Source: Impatiens glandulifera (taxonomy: Eukaryota > Streptophyta > Magnoliopsida > Ericales > Balsaminaceae). Taken from it: DNA of 64,000 nt. The notes under the pieces were generated by a model. That model was not told where the DNA came from, ran no database searches, and saw nothing but the letters and a program-made list of their open reading frames with translations. Each line of letters starts with the position of its first letter. The first letter of the stretch is position 1. Made by a program: the position numbers and the translations under genes. Shown in pieces: positions 19,517-31,400 of this stretch. Location of the stretch: the NCBI RefSeq assembly GCF_907164915.1, contig NW_025919154.1, positions 1 to 64,000 of the forward strand. The letters are read 5' to 3'.

Positions 19517-20345
19517 CTGCAAAATGTACATATTTACAACTGTTTGGTACCCACATTTACTTGGGTCCACAAGCGATTAGTCCATTAGGTATCCAAACTT
19601 TGATGAACCGGACAGTCTTCTTTGCTAGGTTTTTAACTGTCCTTTTGACACTTGGTCTGGTGTATTTCGGTTTTCCATCAGATGTCCTAAATGGTGGTCG
19701 TCTTTGGTTCGGTGATCTGTAGTTTGACCTACGCGGTTCAGGGAAGTCTTTCTTATATTTGAGGATTTCGGCTTTCCTTTTCTCAAGGTCAAGCCATGAA
19801 TCGGTTGGACCAACATAATCGTATTTTAGCTTCTCTTCCCTATAATATGCGGTTTCCTCTTCTTCGGCTGTCCAGGTGCTCTTAAGGAATTTTATAAAGG
19901 GGAGGTTTCCTTTTGTGAGTCTTGCTTTCTCTATGGATTTTCGGTCTTTAGAGCTATTCCCTGTGTATCCTAGACCACGCTTACAACGAGGATGCCTATA
20001 GTGTTTATTCATATCCTTTACTATATCGCTAGATCTTTTATAGGCGGCCATCGTATATTGGAATCGGGCATTCTCTTCCTCGGTTAGCTCTCTAGTCGGT
20101 TCACTAGGTTGTTCGATCTTGGGATCTAACTCGGTTTATAGGGTGTGGGTATCATCAGGTTGTATGACTTCCGGTTCAGTGATGATAGGTACCTCTGGTT
20201 CTATTGGGATAGGTACTATGGGATCGGTCTTGATGTTGAGGTGTTTAGGTAACATGGTCAATAGGTTCTTATATTCTTCTACCATGTCATTTAATGCTTC
20301 ATATAACTCATCTTTAGTAAATTCATCATAGGGAGAGTCAAATAC
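19517..20345 (-). other. Putative removable intron (GT-AG) between gag and protease in element 1
   Basis: On the minus strand the segment begins CAG|GTATTT and ends TTTTGCAG|GAT. It is 829 bp long. Its removal joins gag codon 351 to the protease frame exactly in phase. Element 2 aligns base for base to the joined sequence on both sides of the junction, with no extra or missing base. The segment contains coding-like sequence (spacer ORF), so if real it behaves like an exitron. A 4-bp repeat CAGG at both ends allows a simple deletion as the alternative cause in element 2. Confidence 0.6.
19557..20133 (-). CDS. Element 1 gag-pol spacer reading frame
   Basis: In the same frame as gag, after the gag stop at 20136-20138, the sequence stays open to 19557, with an ATG at 20051. 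The product is basic and includes KRGLGYTG and a terminal IPNGLIACGPK, which resemble the spacer between gag and protease in Sirevirus polyproteins. It ends where the pol frame already overlaps, so unspliced RNA needs both stop suppression and a frame change to make pol. The whole spacer is absent from element 2. Confidence 0.6.
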
Positions 20346-21398
20346 CTGTTCCTCATTGGCCATGAGGCACGTGAGTTCATCGTCACTGTCACTGCGAGCC
20401 CACAAACTTCCTCCATCGTCGGCTATCAGTGCTTTTGGTACCTCACTTCCCTCACCGGCTTGTTGATAATTGTTTCTGTCATTTTGATATTCCGGTTTCT
20501 GGGTATCCCTCCTTGGTTTCCTGCATTCCCACTTAAAGTGTCCCATACAATTACAGTTATAGCATCTTATATTGGATTTGTCACCATAGTAGTTGTTTGT
20601 CGGTTGGCTCCTTTTCATGAACCTCCCAAACTTCTGTGCGAGCATGGCCATGGCGTCCTCAGTAAACTGTTCGGCTGTTCTGATAGGTGCGGGTGCAGGA
20701 ACCGGTGTCGGTGTCGGTGCAGGTACAGGAGCAGGTACGACCGGTTCTATAGATGTGATTAGTGCCCTAGTTGATGTTGAGGCCGAGACTTCCTCTTCGG
20801 TTCTGGATTTCATTTCGAACTCGTATGCCTTGAGATCTTCGAATACATCGTATAGTTTCATCTTACGTAGGCTCTTTGACTCCCTCATTACCATTGTCTT
20901 TATATCCCAGGCACTTGGAAGAGATCTTAAAGCCTTCATAACTACCTCTTTGTTCTCATACTTTTTGCCCAGAGTTGCTAGTTCATCTAGCACACCAGTG
21001 AACCGGTCACTGTATTCCTTCATAGTTTCTCCTGGTTTCATTTTGATGCTTTCGAACTTCTGTGTAGCCATCATTATTTTGTTCTCCCTTGTCCTTTCAT
21101 TTCCTTCAAAGATCTGGATGACCGTGTTCCATGTCTCCTTCGCAGTTTTGCAATCTCTGATCTTGCAGTATGTGTTTCTGTCTACGCTGTTGGAGATCCG
21201 GTTTCTTGCATGGTTGTCCAGATTGTTCCTTCTCCTATCATCAGCCGTCCATTCTTTTCTGTCTTTATCAATGACTATCGGTCCTTCGGTTAGAACGGAT
21301 TCCATTTCATCATCCAAGGTGACTAGATGCAGGTGCATGCGTGCCTTCCAGTTGGCAAAGTCATCACCTTCTAGCATTGGAGGCCTATCCTGATACAT
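20136..21398 (-). CDS. Element 1 gag (UBN2-type capsid and zinc knuckle)
   Basis: 420 codons from ATG 21398, just inside the primer site. Residues about 5-200 match the UBN2/retrotran-gag family (FANWKARM, RNRISNSVD, KETWNTV, EYSDRFTGVLDEL, LRSLPSAWDIKTMV). A Pro/Ala/Val low-complexity stretch at about 222-243 is shorter in element 2. One CCHC zinc knuckle lies at residues 279-292 (CYNCNCMGHFKWEC). Gag forms the particle and binds RNA. The last about 69 residues, after NEEQ (351), fall inside the putative intron. The unspliced stop at 20136 would limit pol, the spliced form would not. Confidence 0.92.
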   Translation of the reverse strand: MYQDRPPMLEGDDFANWKARMHLHLVTLDDEMESVLTEGPIVIDKDRKEWTADDRRRNNLDNHARNRISNSVDRNTYCKIRDCKTAKETWNTVIQIFEGNERTRENKIMMATQKFESIKMKPGETMKEYSDRFTGVLDELATLGKKYENKEVVMKALRSLPSAWDIKTMVMRESKSLRKMKLYDVFEDLKAYEFEMKSRTEEEVSASTSTRALITSIEPVVPAPVPAPTPTPVPAPAPIRTAEQFTEDAMAMLAQKFGRFMKRSQPTNNYYGDKSNIRCYNCNCMGHFKWECRKPRRDTQKPEYQNDRNNYQQAGEGSEVPKALIADDGGSLWARSDSDDELTCLMANEEQVFDSPYDEFTKDELYEALNDMVEEYKNLLTMLPKHLNIKTDPIVPIPIEPEVPIITEPEVIQPDDTHTL

Positions 21399-21423
21399 GT
21401 TTGCTTGAGTATTGAAACTAACT

Positions 21424-21435
21424 GCTCTGATACCA
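21424..21435 (-). promoter_or_regulatory. Element 1 primer binding site
   Basis: Minus strand TGGTATCAGAGC, complementary to the 3' end of plant initiator methionine tRNA, two bases inside the 5' LTR. This is the usual minus-strand primer site of plant copia elements and fixes the element direction. Confidence 0.95.
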
Positions 21436-21437
21436 AT

Positions 21438-22726
21438 TGTTAGGATCTAGGTCGTCGCTGGTGGACCGGGGGTTGGACCGGTTAGCGGTTCTTACTCGTA
21501 GGGTGGTGGTTAATCTGGTTAGAGATTAACACCGGGGTTTCAATACTACACAACCTGTCACAAACCCTTGAACTAGGTTCAAGCGCGGAAGAGGTTTGCT
21601 TTCAAGTTGAAGCGGTACACGTGTATGATAGGCGGAGTCGGTTTCGGTTGATGGAGATTTGAAGAATGGTGGGTCGGTTTCGGTTATCTGGATATTCGGT
21701 ATGGTCAGTATGGAGTCGGTTTGGAGCGGTATGGTTAAGTTAGTCGGTTATGTAATGAAGCCAACAGAAAGTAAATAACACAACAGATTTTATGGATGTT
21801 CGGAGATAAAACTCCTACGTCACCCCTTCCTCTCGAAACCGCGAGAAGGATATTCACTAAGGAATACAAGTACAATCCGATCGAGACTTATTCTCTGCTC
21901 GATAACACTCTTACAATTCACACCGAAATTGTAGCACACACTTTAACTTTCAACACTTAGGCTTTCTAGAATAGCACACTGTTATCACTTGTAGTAAATG
22001 CTCTTAGCTCTTGTTATCCCAATGTATGTCCCGCATTTACTCTTCTGCAACTGCCTCCTTTTATAGGTGAAATATACCAACGGTCATATTTCAAAGCCTT
22101 GAATCTGATTGGCTGATCAGAGGTACAGTGATTCAGTGTCTCAGACCTGCCGGTCGTCTCCTCAGACCTGACGGTCAATCTCAGACCTGGTATCCTGTTT
22201 CAGACCTGCCGGTCTGTAAGGCAAACCTGCTGGGTTTGTCTTTTACTCAATGTAGGCACTGTCTGTTTGGACAGTTGTCTGTACTTTGAAGATTTCCTTT
22301 CTGGCTTATCCCGAAGTAGAAGGATCCGGTAGTACTGTTTTCTGCAGCCTACAGTCTTTCCTCAGACTTGCATGGATATGGAAGTATTCAGTCTGTTCCT
22401 TTGGTATCATTCTCAACAGATACCCGAAATGTCTTCTTGTACTAGTCGGCCACTTGACTTGGCCGAATATCTTTTGGTAGTGAAGTAACCGGACTTCTTC
22501 CGGTTATTCTTGTCTTGTGGATAATCGGCTGTTTGATGGATCTGGTTTTAAGCTTTGGCCGATCCTTTGTGCGGTCACGTTCAGAATGCTTTTGATCGGT
22601 ATGGTGACTTGACCGGTTCGGTTTCTTCAGTTGGTTTTCTTTTGTTCATCCGGTCCGGTTCCTTGTTCCTGCATGGGAAGTTTGTTTAAGTTAGGTTTAT
22701 TTGAACCGGTATAAATTTATCTAACA
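21438..22726 (-). repeat. Element 1, 5' LTR (right copy)
   Basis: 1289 bp, same ends as the left copy and followed by the ACACC duplication at 22727. As the 5' LTR it should hold the promoter of the genomic RNA, but no TATA box was assigned with confidence. Confidence 0.95.
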
Positions 22727-22731
22727 ACACC

Positions 22732-22960
22732 CCTTTTAAATAATTTTGTACAATTATTTAAAGCCATCTTTACTTAGGACCCCTAGACTACTAATTAAAT
22801 ATAATGAATATTATAATTGGATTTATAAAACTCAGACTTAGGTGGGCGCGAAGGATATAGAGCAAAATCTCTTTGCCGAGTGCAAACAAACAACAAAACA
22901 CCCTTTTTCAAAAACTCTAATATGAATATGTTTGTACATGTATCGTTTGCGACTCTGATT
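22732..22960 (-). mobile_element. Old gypsy-type LTR arm, left copy (inner part)
   Basis: Continues the LTR arm broken by element 1 at 8892. It shares with the reverse complement of about 31800-31970 the blocks AATTTTGTACAATTAT and TTTAGGACCC with similar following sequence. Similarity fades after about 22960; AT-rich sequence up to 23018 is not explained. Confidence 0.5.
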
Positions 22961-23018
22961 TTCAAATAAATAATCTTTAAATTTATTATGTTTAATTAAT
23001 TTAAATTGATTTTAGGTT

Positions 23019-23753
23019 TGTTAGGATCGGGTACAAAAATAACAGGGGGGTTGAGAATTGTTGTACTACTTATAACTTTCAATTCAATTTTGATCTAGTT
23101 AGAGATGAAAATGTGTTTCTATTCTTCACAAATCTTCGCAAGCTCTTGAACGGATTCAAGTGAAAAATTCTTGCTCTATTTGAAGCGGTAGATAAACGTC
23201 TGTTAAATGTAGAAAGTAAATAACATAAGAGTTTTATGGATGTTCAGAGATAAAATTCTTACGTCACCCTTCTTCTGTTTCTGAACTCTTAGCTATCACT
23301 TTGTTGAACAAACCACTGTTCAGTTGCCTGATGCTCAGATGGCTGTTGTTCAACCGCTCATCTGTTTGTTGCTCAACTGACTGTTGTTCAGCTGCTCAGC
23401 TGCCTACTGCTTAGCTGTTGAGATGTCTGCCCGTGCTTCTTCACAGCTCAGCTGTTGAGACGTCTGCCTACGCTTTCTTAACAGCTCAGCTGTTGAGATG
23501 TCTTCCCAAACATCTTCCTGTGTTTTCTTCATAGCTCAGTTGTTGAGACGTCTGCCTGCATTTTCTTAGTCTTACCTACACATTAAACATTTATAGGACT
23601 TAGTTTTATTTAATCACATCATCAAAATTATGACGCATCATCAAACCTATGTCTTAATTAATTATTCTAAGTTTAATTAAAATGTTTCTCTTAATTAATT
23701 GATTTCCTTCTAATCTTAATTCCCCCTTATTAATTCTTTAACCTAATCTAACA
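23019..23753 (-). mobile_element. Single copia LTR of a related family, with polypurine stub
   Basis: 735 bp starting TGTTAGGATCGG and ending TAATCTAACA, followed by ATTTTCCCTTT (a polypurine tract on the minus strand) and then AGGTT, which also precedes the LTR at 23014-23018. No internal genes follow, so this is a solo or truncated element. It shares a block near 23222-23275 (ATGGATGTTC-GAGATAAAA then ACGTCACCC) with the LTRs of elements 1 and 2. A unit of about 48 bp containing CAGCTGTTGAGACGTCTGCC is repeated about four times at 23400-23570. Confidence 0.75.
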
Positions 23754-23773
23754 ATTTTCCCTTTAACTAACTA

Positions 23774-24600
23774 GGTTAAATTATTATTTAGCCTCTCAGA
23801 TTATTTAAAATTTGAACATATGGTTAATTATTTTTACATTTAATTTCTTACCGTTCTAGGTATTTTCAAAATCTTTTAAAAACTAAATATTTCATTTTAA
23901 AAGATGTTTGACACGCAAACTAAGGTTGAAATGCATCGAACCTCGAGCCTCCCTGTAATAGTCTTTATATATTTTCACGTGTCTCCTAACACGTGCTAAG
24001 CTTTAAAATAGGACATAGATCTGTGGGGGTTATAAAACTTTCTTGGTGACTCTACTGACGACCTCTTATTATTTTGAAAACGAATAAAATAAAAAAAACT
24101 GGCTATTTATAAATTTTTATTTATAACATTTCACTCTCACAATAGTCAACCTCATGGGGTCTATCACTCCAACAGGTATTTAGGTTTTACCTTGTACTTA
24201 GGTTCTATCCTAATACTTGCCTTGATAGGGTATATCACCCTAGATTACGTGAAGGAGTACTAGATCATAATTTTTTACTCCTACATTTACGTGAGACCGA
24301 TAATACTGTTCTGTGACTGAGAGATGTTGCGTGAGGAAAAACTAGGAACTTGGAGTGAATCCCCGGTGTCGACTTTGATACATCCTTCAGGATGCGACCT
24401 TAGTAATGGTGGGGAGAGATTCCTACCCAAACCTCGATAGAAAGCTCAGAACACAAAACCTATTTGCTTTACCCAACCGTTGTTTGGACGTGCCCAAACA
24501 ACATGGTCTCGACAAGTCAAATCAGTATGTGTTTATTTATTATACATGCATATATCTATAACATATATACTGCACATCCCTAAACATGTTTGATTTTTAT
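23774..24600. other. Unassigned retroelement-like leader sequence
   Basis: No gene. The stretch contains TGGTGACTCTACTGACGACC (near 24045), reminiscent of the junction after 5' LTRs in some large plant gypsy elements, followed by AT-rich DNA and a CACTCTCACAATAG region. It probably belongs with the gag-like fragment that follows. Confidence 0.3.
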
Positions 24601-26175
24601 CAAATCAAATGACGTGTTTGTCAAAGTTGATTATACATCGCAAAATGGTCTTGTTAAACAACAAGGATCTATTCATGTGGACCCACCACTTTCATGAGTC
24701 AGAATGCTATTATGACGCCTTTGGGATCAACACCGCTCTCAACTACACTAATCACCGCCTCCATCATGGCTTCATGATGAAGATGCAACACAAATGAGAT
24801 TCGGTGCACCACACCTTTATGCTAGGGGATCGCCAGATTTGCCCAACTATTGAAGAGTTCAAAGACATAATGATGATCCAGAGCAAAAACACCATAAGGC
24901 TCAAACCTCTCACATAATCCATGTCTCTTAGATAACTTCTTCAAGAAGAGCTCGACTACATGAAAACCGTGGTTGATAAATTCCTATATAGAACTTACTT
25001 GGATCTTCCTCGTTGGGTTAAGGTGGCAACCCAAACCGCATAAATTCCTCCGTTAAGTTTCGGCATTTCTCTGCTCACCATGACCATTATGGTAGTTCAT
25101 TTCCTTCTTACTCCCTCGAGCAATTTCCCCCATCCTAAAAAATCTTGGAGGTAGTCTATCATCTTAGAGGTTGAAATAAGAGTCCTACAGGAATCATCGT
25201 GGATGAGACACTGATGGGTTTCAACGAATAATACTTTTCCTACTCTCTAAATCAAAGAGGAGCTCCTATCATCCTCTACGTTTGGCTTGTGGAGAAAATA
25301 GAGCACATTCCTCCTCCACTTCCTGGCAACGTAATGGGCGCCACCTTCAAGAATCGAAACTTCAGGCATATCAAGCCAAAGCTCCCTGTCTACGATAATG
25401 ATACCATTCGAGAGCTTCTACCATGGTAGGGTATCAAAAAAATGGTCTATCTAATGAGTGAACAACCCATAATTGTACTTATGGGTCTCGAATAAATTAC
25501 TGCATACTATACTAGTGAACTTTTCAAACAGTTCAGGTGCAACTGCATGCCCCCTTTCCATGACTCTATGGTGGCCATAGACAGGACAATCAACATGACT
25601 TTTCCGACTATCTGGAGATTTGGAATGATTGCGTCAAGATGGGAATCCCCAAGGATTACAAAGACTACATCGACCAAATCATGGACGAATTCCACCGCCA
25701 ACAAGCAGAAGAAGAAATTGAAAGCTCTATCACCTCCACTTGATGTAGTCGAACTCACCCCCTAAAGAGGAGCCCTAAGTTTTACACTTTTTGAACAAAC
25801 GGAAAAAGCTTAGAAGCCTAGTATAATCAACTAAGCGAACTCTAAGAACTCCAAAATTTTGAAATGTAACATCGAAAGTTCTTTTTTTTTTAAAGTATAT
25901 ATATATATAAAGCCTTACGAGATGTTTATCCATAGGTCATGTTATTTTCATACGCATTTGATGTTGTTGTTACAATTGCAATACATTATCTCTTCTACTA
26001 TCATAGTCACCCACGATGGCCATGCTAACGGATCCCAAACTACTCCTTTAGATGAAGCACTTTCGTGAAAATTGGTGGTTCTTCGAAGACTACGGACTCA
26101 ACCCCATCGTGAAGTTACTGAAATACGAAGTCAACCCTAACTTCATGATGAAAATGCAACAAAGGTAGAACCCTG
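24601..26175 (+). pseudogene. Decayed retroelement gag-like gene (DUF7745-like), with partial second copy
   Basis: Reading all three plus frames gives scattered coding blocks with many stops: FMLGDRQICPTIEEF near 24817, SFGISLL near 25058, PIILYVWLVEKIEHIPPPLPG near 25268, and IWNDCVKMGIPKDYKDYI near 25616, ending with Gln/Glu-rich sequence. The order recalls the N-terminal proteins (DUF7745 or plant-mobile-domain type) found in large plant gypsy elements; I hold this loosely. A second copy of the first block (FMMKMQ) lies at about 26043-26190. It has no link to the gypsy pol on either side that I can prove. Confidence 0.35.
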
Positions 26176-26272
26176 AATATGAAAGAATCTAAATCGTCTA
26201 ATTGTTTCTATGTAGGTGCATCATAATTGGCTAACCTAAACGTGGTCTAAATAGGCTAATTAGACGTGTTGC

Positions 26273-26746
26273 AAGTTAGACGTGCTAGTCTAACAGATAT
26301 GTAGTTAAACGTACTAGTCTAACATATACGTAGTTAAAGGTGTCAGTCTAACAGATACGTAGTTAGACGTGCCAGTCTAACAGATACATAGTTAGATATA
26401 CCAATCTAACAGATACGTAGTTAGACGTGTTAGTCTAATAGATACGTAGTTAGACATTCTAGTCTAACAGATACGTAGTTAGACGTGCCAGTCTAATAGA
26501 TACGTAGTTAGACATGCCCGTCTAACAGATACGTAGTTAGACATGTAGTCTAACAAATACGTAGTTAGACGTGCCAGACTAACAAATACGTAGTTAGATG
26601 TGTCAGTCTAACAGATACGTAGTTAGATGTGCTAGTCTAACAGATACGTAGTTAGACATGCTAGTCTAACAGATACACAGTTAGACATGCAATTCTAACA
26701 GATACGTAGTTAGACGTGCAATTCTAACAGATACGTAGTTAGACGT
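26273..26746. repeat. 29-bp minisatellite, about 16 copies
   Basis: Units contain GTCTAACAGATACGTAG followed by TTAGACGTGCCA or close variants, head to tail, with point changes between copies. Each unit has dyad symmetry (TTAGAC...GTCTAA) and the palindrome TACGTA. The right end abuts the RNase H region of the minus-strand gypsy pol, breaking it. Copies are too similar to hold CRISPR-type unique spacers. Confidence 0.93.
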
Positions 26747-28083
26747 TGGCATTTTTTCCCATATAGGTAATGTTTCCATAAATTTAGCGCAAATACCACA
26801 ACGTTTAACTCCAAATCGCATGTAGGGTAATATTTTTTGTGAATCTTTAATTGCCTAAATGTGGAGGCCACAATATTGTTTTTCTGCATCAATACAGTTT
26901 CTAATATGCTCTTTGATGCATCAGTAATACCACAAAATGCCATGTATCTGATAGAATTTTGAGAATAGGCATTTCCATTAATCTTTCCCTTCAACCCTTC
27001 AAAACTCTCCACACATCGATCAGTCCATTCATATTTTACATCTTTGTGTGTCAAAGAGGTTAGTGGTAGAGAAATCTTGTAAAATCCTTCAATAAATCTT
27101 CTATAGTAATCGGCTAATCCCAAGAAACTCCTCACTTCCGTTATATTCTTTAGAATTACCCAATGTTTAACAACATCTACCTTAGAAGGATCCACTTCAA
27201 TTCTTTTATCTGATATGATATGTCCTAAAAAAGAAATATGATTGAGCCAAAATTCGCACTTAATTGCAACACTATCGCCAAGTGTTGTTGATGTTCTTCT
27301 TCTATGCGAGACTAGATCAAGATATCATATATAAAGACTACTAAAATTTATCTAAATATGAGTGGAATACGTGATTCATCAATTCCATAAATGTGGCTAG
27401 AGCAATTGTTAATCCAAAAGGCATAACTAGAAACTTGTAATGCTCATAACGAGTTCGAAAGACAGTCTTTTGTACATCTTAATCTTTAATCCTCATTTGA
27501 TGGTATCCTGATCTTAAGTCAATCTTTAAAAATATGGAAGCCCCTTCTAACTGATCGAAAGGTCATCAATTCTTAGTAATGGATAGTTGTTCTTGATTGT
27601 CATCCTATTTAACTCACGTTAGTCAATGCATAACTTCTTTGACCCATCTTTCTTCTTTACTAGAAGAAATGGTCCTCCCCATGGTGATACAGTCGGATGA
27701 ATGAATCCTTTGTTCGTTAACTCTGTTAACTGGTCTTTCAATTATTTCATCTACATTGGTGCCAATCGATAAGGCACTTATGAAATATGCATTTCACCAA
27801 CTTTTAATTTGATAGGAAACTCTACTTATCTAACTGGTGGTAATCCTGATATATCTTTAGAGAATACAATAGGGTAATTTCATACCACTTCAATTTCTTT
27901 TATTTTAGGCTTTTATTTCTCTTCATCTCCATGATTACTAGCTAGATATCTTGGGTACCCTTTCTGAAATATTTTATAAACTTTGTGTACTTGGACAATT
28001 TGGGGGTAGCTTGAAATAGAAAGGTCTTTCCATCTTGGTTCGTGAGTAATACAGTTTTTTCCTACAATTAATTTGTGCCTCAT
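26747..28083 (-). pseudogene. Ty3/gypsy pol remnant, minus strand (RT and RNase H)
   Basis: The frame 27195-26710 encodes the RT connection and RNase H start ([31 protein letters not shown], an ITDASK motif, [10 protein letters not shown]) and is cut off by the minisatellite. Upstream on the same strand the RT palm is recognisable in broken frames, down to [15 protein letters not shown] and a [16 protein letters not shown] block near 27640-27690, and a protease-side segment to 28083. Stops and frameshifts are frequent. Integrase is missing on this side. The segment is an inverted copy of 28471-29830. Confidence 0.82.
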
Positions 28084-28470
28084 GGAAGGATAACTAGTCC
28101 ATTCCTAAATTAACATAAAAGTATGACATCTCTAATATTACAAAATCTACTAGCATCATATGATCTTAAATATTAATTTTACAACTTCGAATAATCTTAC
28201 TAGTATTAATATTACTGTCAGATAGTAATGAGATAGTATAAACAAAAGTATATTCATCATATCTCAAACCAGATCGTCAAACAAAACATGCAGATATAAA
28301 AGAATACGTGCTTCAGAATCAATTAAAATATTAGTTGGAAGATTAGTAATTAAAATATTACTCATAATAATTATAGTATTAGGATCCATGAATCGACTCC
28401 TTTTTCTTTGGGCAATCCCTTTGAAAATGATTCATTTTATTATAGATAAAACAAATTACACACGAACCAA
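28084..28470. other. Spacer between head-to-head gypsy copies
   Basis: About 390 bp of AT-rich sequence between the two inverted arms. The left part still reads like protease-domain sequence on the minus strand; the right part (28388-28470) has no counterpart there. No gene seen. Confidence 0.5.
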
Positions 28471-31400
28471 AATGAGGCACAAATTAATTGTAGGAATAAA
28501 ACTGTATTACACACGAATCAAAATGGAAAGGCCTTTCTATTTCAAGCTACTTCCCAAATTTTCCAAATACACAAAGTTTATAAAACATTTCAGAAAGGGT
28601 ACCCATGATATCTAGCTAGTAATTATGGAGAGGAAGAGAAACAAAAGCCCAACCTATAAGAAATTGAAGTGGTACGAGATTACTTGTTGTACTCCTTAAA
28701 GATATAAAAGGATTACCACCAGTTAGAGAAGTGGAGTTGCTAACAAATTAAATGTTGGAGAAATGGCTAATTCAAAGGCACCTTATTGATTAGCACCAAC
28801 GGAAATGAAAGAATTGAAAGATCAGTTACAAGATTTAACAAATAAATGATTCATTCTCCTTAGTGTATTACCATGGGGAGCTCCAGTTCTTCTAGTAAAG
28901 AAGACAAATGGGTCAAAATGGTTATGCATTGACTATCGTGAGTTAAATAAGGTGACAATCAAGAACAAATATTCATTTCCAAGAATTGATGATATTTTCG
29001 ATTACTTAGAAGGGGCTTTCATATTTTCCAAGATTGACTTAAGGCCAGGATACCATCAAATGAGGGTCAAAGATGAAGATGTACAAATGATTGTGTTTCG
29101 AACTCGTTATGGGCATGATGCGGTTCTAGTTCTGATTTATGGATTAACCAATGTTCAAGCCACAATTATGGAATTGATGACGCATATTTCACTCATATTT
29201 AGATAAATTTGAAGTAGTATTTATAGATGACATATTGATATACTCTCGCACTGAAGAAGAATATCAACAACACTTGGCGATAGTTTTACAAATCTTAAGA
29301 GAGAACTATATATTTGCAAAATTTAGTAAGTGCGAATTTTGGCTCAACCAAATTTATTTTTTAGGACATATCATATTAGATAAAGGCATTGAAGTAGATC
29401 ATTCCATGGTAGATGCTGTTAAAAATTGGGTAATTCTAAAGAATGTAACATAAGTGAGGAGTTTTTTGGGATTATCCGATTTCGAAAGAAGATTTATTGA
29501 AGGATATTCCAAGATTACGCTACCACTAACCTCTTCGACACACAATGATGTAAAATTCGAATATACTGATCGATGTGAAGAGACTTTTAAAGAGTTGAAG
29601 AGAAAATTAATGACAACGTCTATTCTCAAAATTCCATCCGATACGGGGCATTTTGTGCTATTTATCGATGCATCAAAGAAATGATTAGGAGTTGTATTGA
29701 TGCAAAAAGAGAATGTTATGGCCTACGCATATAGGAAATAGAAGAATGAATTTGGAGTTAGCCGTTGTGGTATTTGCGCTTAAGTTACGGACACAATAAC
29801 TATATGGGGAGAAATGCCAAATTTCACCGATCATAAAAGTTTGAAGTATTTATTCACACAAAAGGAGTTCAAAATGAGGTAAATGAGATGGCTAGAATTG
29901 GTTAAAGATTATCACTGTGAAATCAACTATCGACCTGGGAAAGCCAACGTGGTAGGATATACTTTGAGTCGCAAGTCAATTTCATTCAACTCGCTTACCT
30001 TTCAACCTAATTTGATTAAGGATTTTGAAAGAATAAATTTGACTGTGATTGAGCTAAGGCGTGAATGTATTCTTTCAACCTTAGCTATTGTTCCAAATCT
30101 TATCGAAATAATTTGTTTGGGATATACATTAGACCCTCGACTATCTTTATAGAGTCAACACAATGAAAAAAAGGGGAATTTATTATATACAATTAAAAAT
30201 GATTTTGTTTATCACAAAGAAAAAATATGGGTACTATGTGTAGATTCTTTACGACAAGACTTAATGATTGAGGCTCATACGGTTCCAAACTCCGTTCATC
30301 TAGGGAGTACCAAGATGTTCAAGGATCTTCAGATGATATATTGGTAACCAGGAATGAAGAAGGATATTATTAAATTTATTGGTGAGTGTCTCACATGCCA
30401 ACAGGTGAAGATTGAACATCAAAAATATTTCAGACTTCTATGTCCACTACCAATACTCACATGGAAATGGGAGGATATCACTATGAACTTTGTAGTCAGT
30501 TTACCATTGATAAAATATAAGAATAATGCTATTTGGGTCATTCTGGATCGACGAACTAAAACAACCCATTTTTTACCTAGGCAAACAACATTCTCAGTGA
30601 TGCAATATATTGAACTTTATATTCGAGAGATTGTGAGATTGCATAGCATATCAACAAGGATTCTATAGATAAAGAACTTCGTTTCACATCCCATTTTTGG
30701 GAAAACCTATATCGCGGGTTGGGCATAAAATTATCTTTCAGCATGATATTTCATTCAAAAACTGATGGACAATCGGAGCGCGTGATCCAGATTCTTGAAG
30801 ATGTTCTTAGAGCATGCATGATTGATTTTGGAGGAGACAGGAGGTCAAAACTACCATCAGTAGAGTTATCCTACAACAAAAATTATCAAACATCAATTGG
30901 AATGGATCCATTCAAAGCCTTATACGGAAGAAAATATCGAATTCCATTGCATTGGGATGAGGTAGACGAGAGAGTGATCATTGGAACATAATTAGTGACA
31001 AAGATGGTGGATATAGTCATAAAAATAAGAGAAAGATTATTAACGATATAGAGTAGACAAAAAACTATGTCTATAAAATACGATGAAAGCTAGTGTTCGA
31101 AAGAAGTGACCGTCTATTCATCAAAGTGTGACCGTGGAAAGGCATAATGCAATTTGGAAAAAAAGGGAAAGTTAAGCCCTAGATATATTGGACCATTAGA
31201 GATCTTAGAACGAATAAGAGATAGTTATTATGAAGTGGAATTACCACAAAATCTCTCTATAGTCCACAATGTCTTTCATGTATCAATGTTACGAAGTACA
31301 TAGAAAATCCAGCTTATATTATTCATCATAAACTAGTCGAGTGGACACCAGATCTATCATATGAAGAAACGTTGGTTTAAATTATTAATAAACAAACTCG

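Larger units (their letters stand above)
8898..22726 (-). mobile_element. Copia element 1: complete Sirevirus-like Ty1/copia LTR retrotransposon
   Basis: The element is 13,829 bp, runs right to left, and is bounded by a perfect 5-bp target duplication ACACC (8893-8897 and 22727-22731). It has two 1289-bp LTRs starting TGTTAGG and ending CTAACA on the plus strand. Order along the element: 5' LTR, primer site, gag, a spacer reading frame, protease-integrase, RT-RNase H, then accessory ORFs A, B and C/D, polypurine tract and 3' LTR. LTRs differ at 10 positions by my count, so insertion is recent. It sits inside an old gypsy LTR. About 6 kb of extra genes makes it long for copia. The UBN2-type gag, the downstream ORFs and the repeated polypurine tract fit the Sirevirus lineage. 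Confidence 0.93.

Noticed and set aside
26273..26746. CRISPR-like regular array
   Set aside because: All parts of the 29-bp unit are repeated; there are no unique spacers, and this is plant nuclear DNA.
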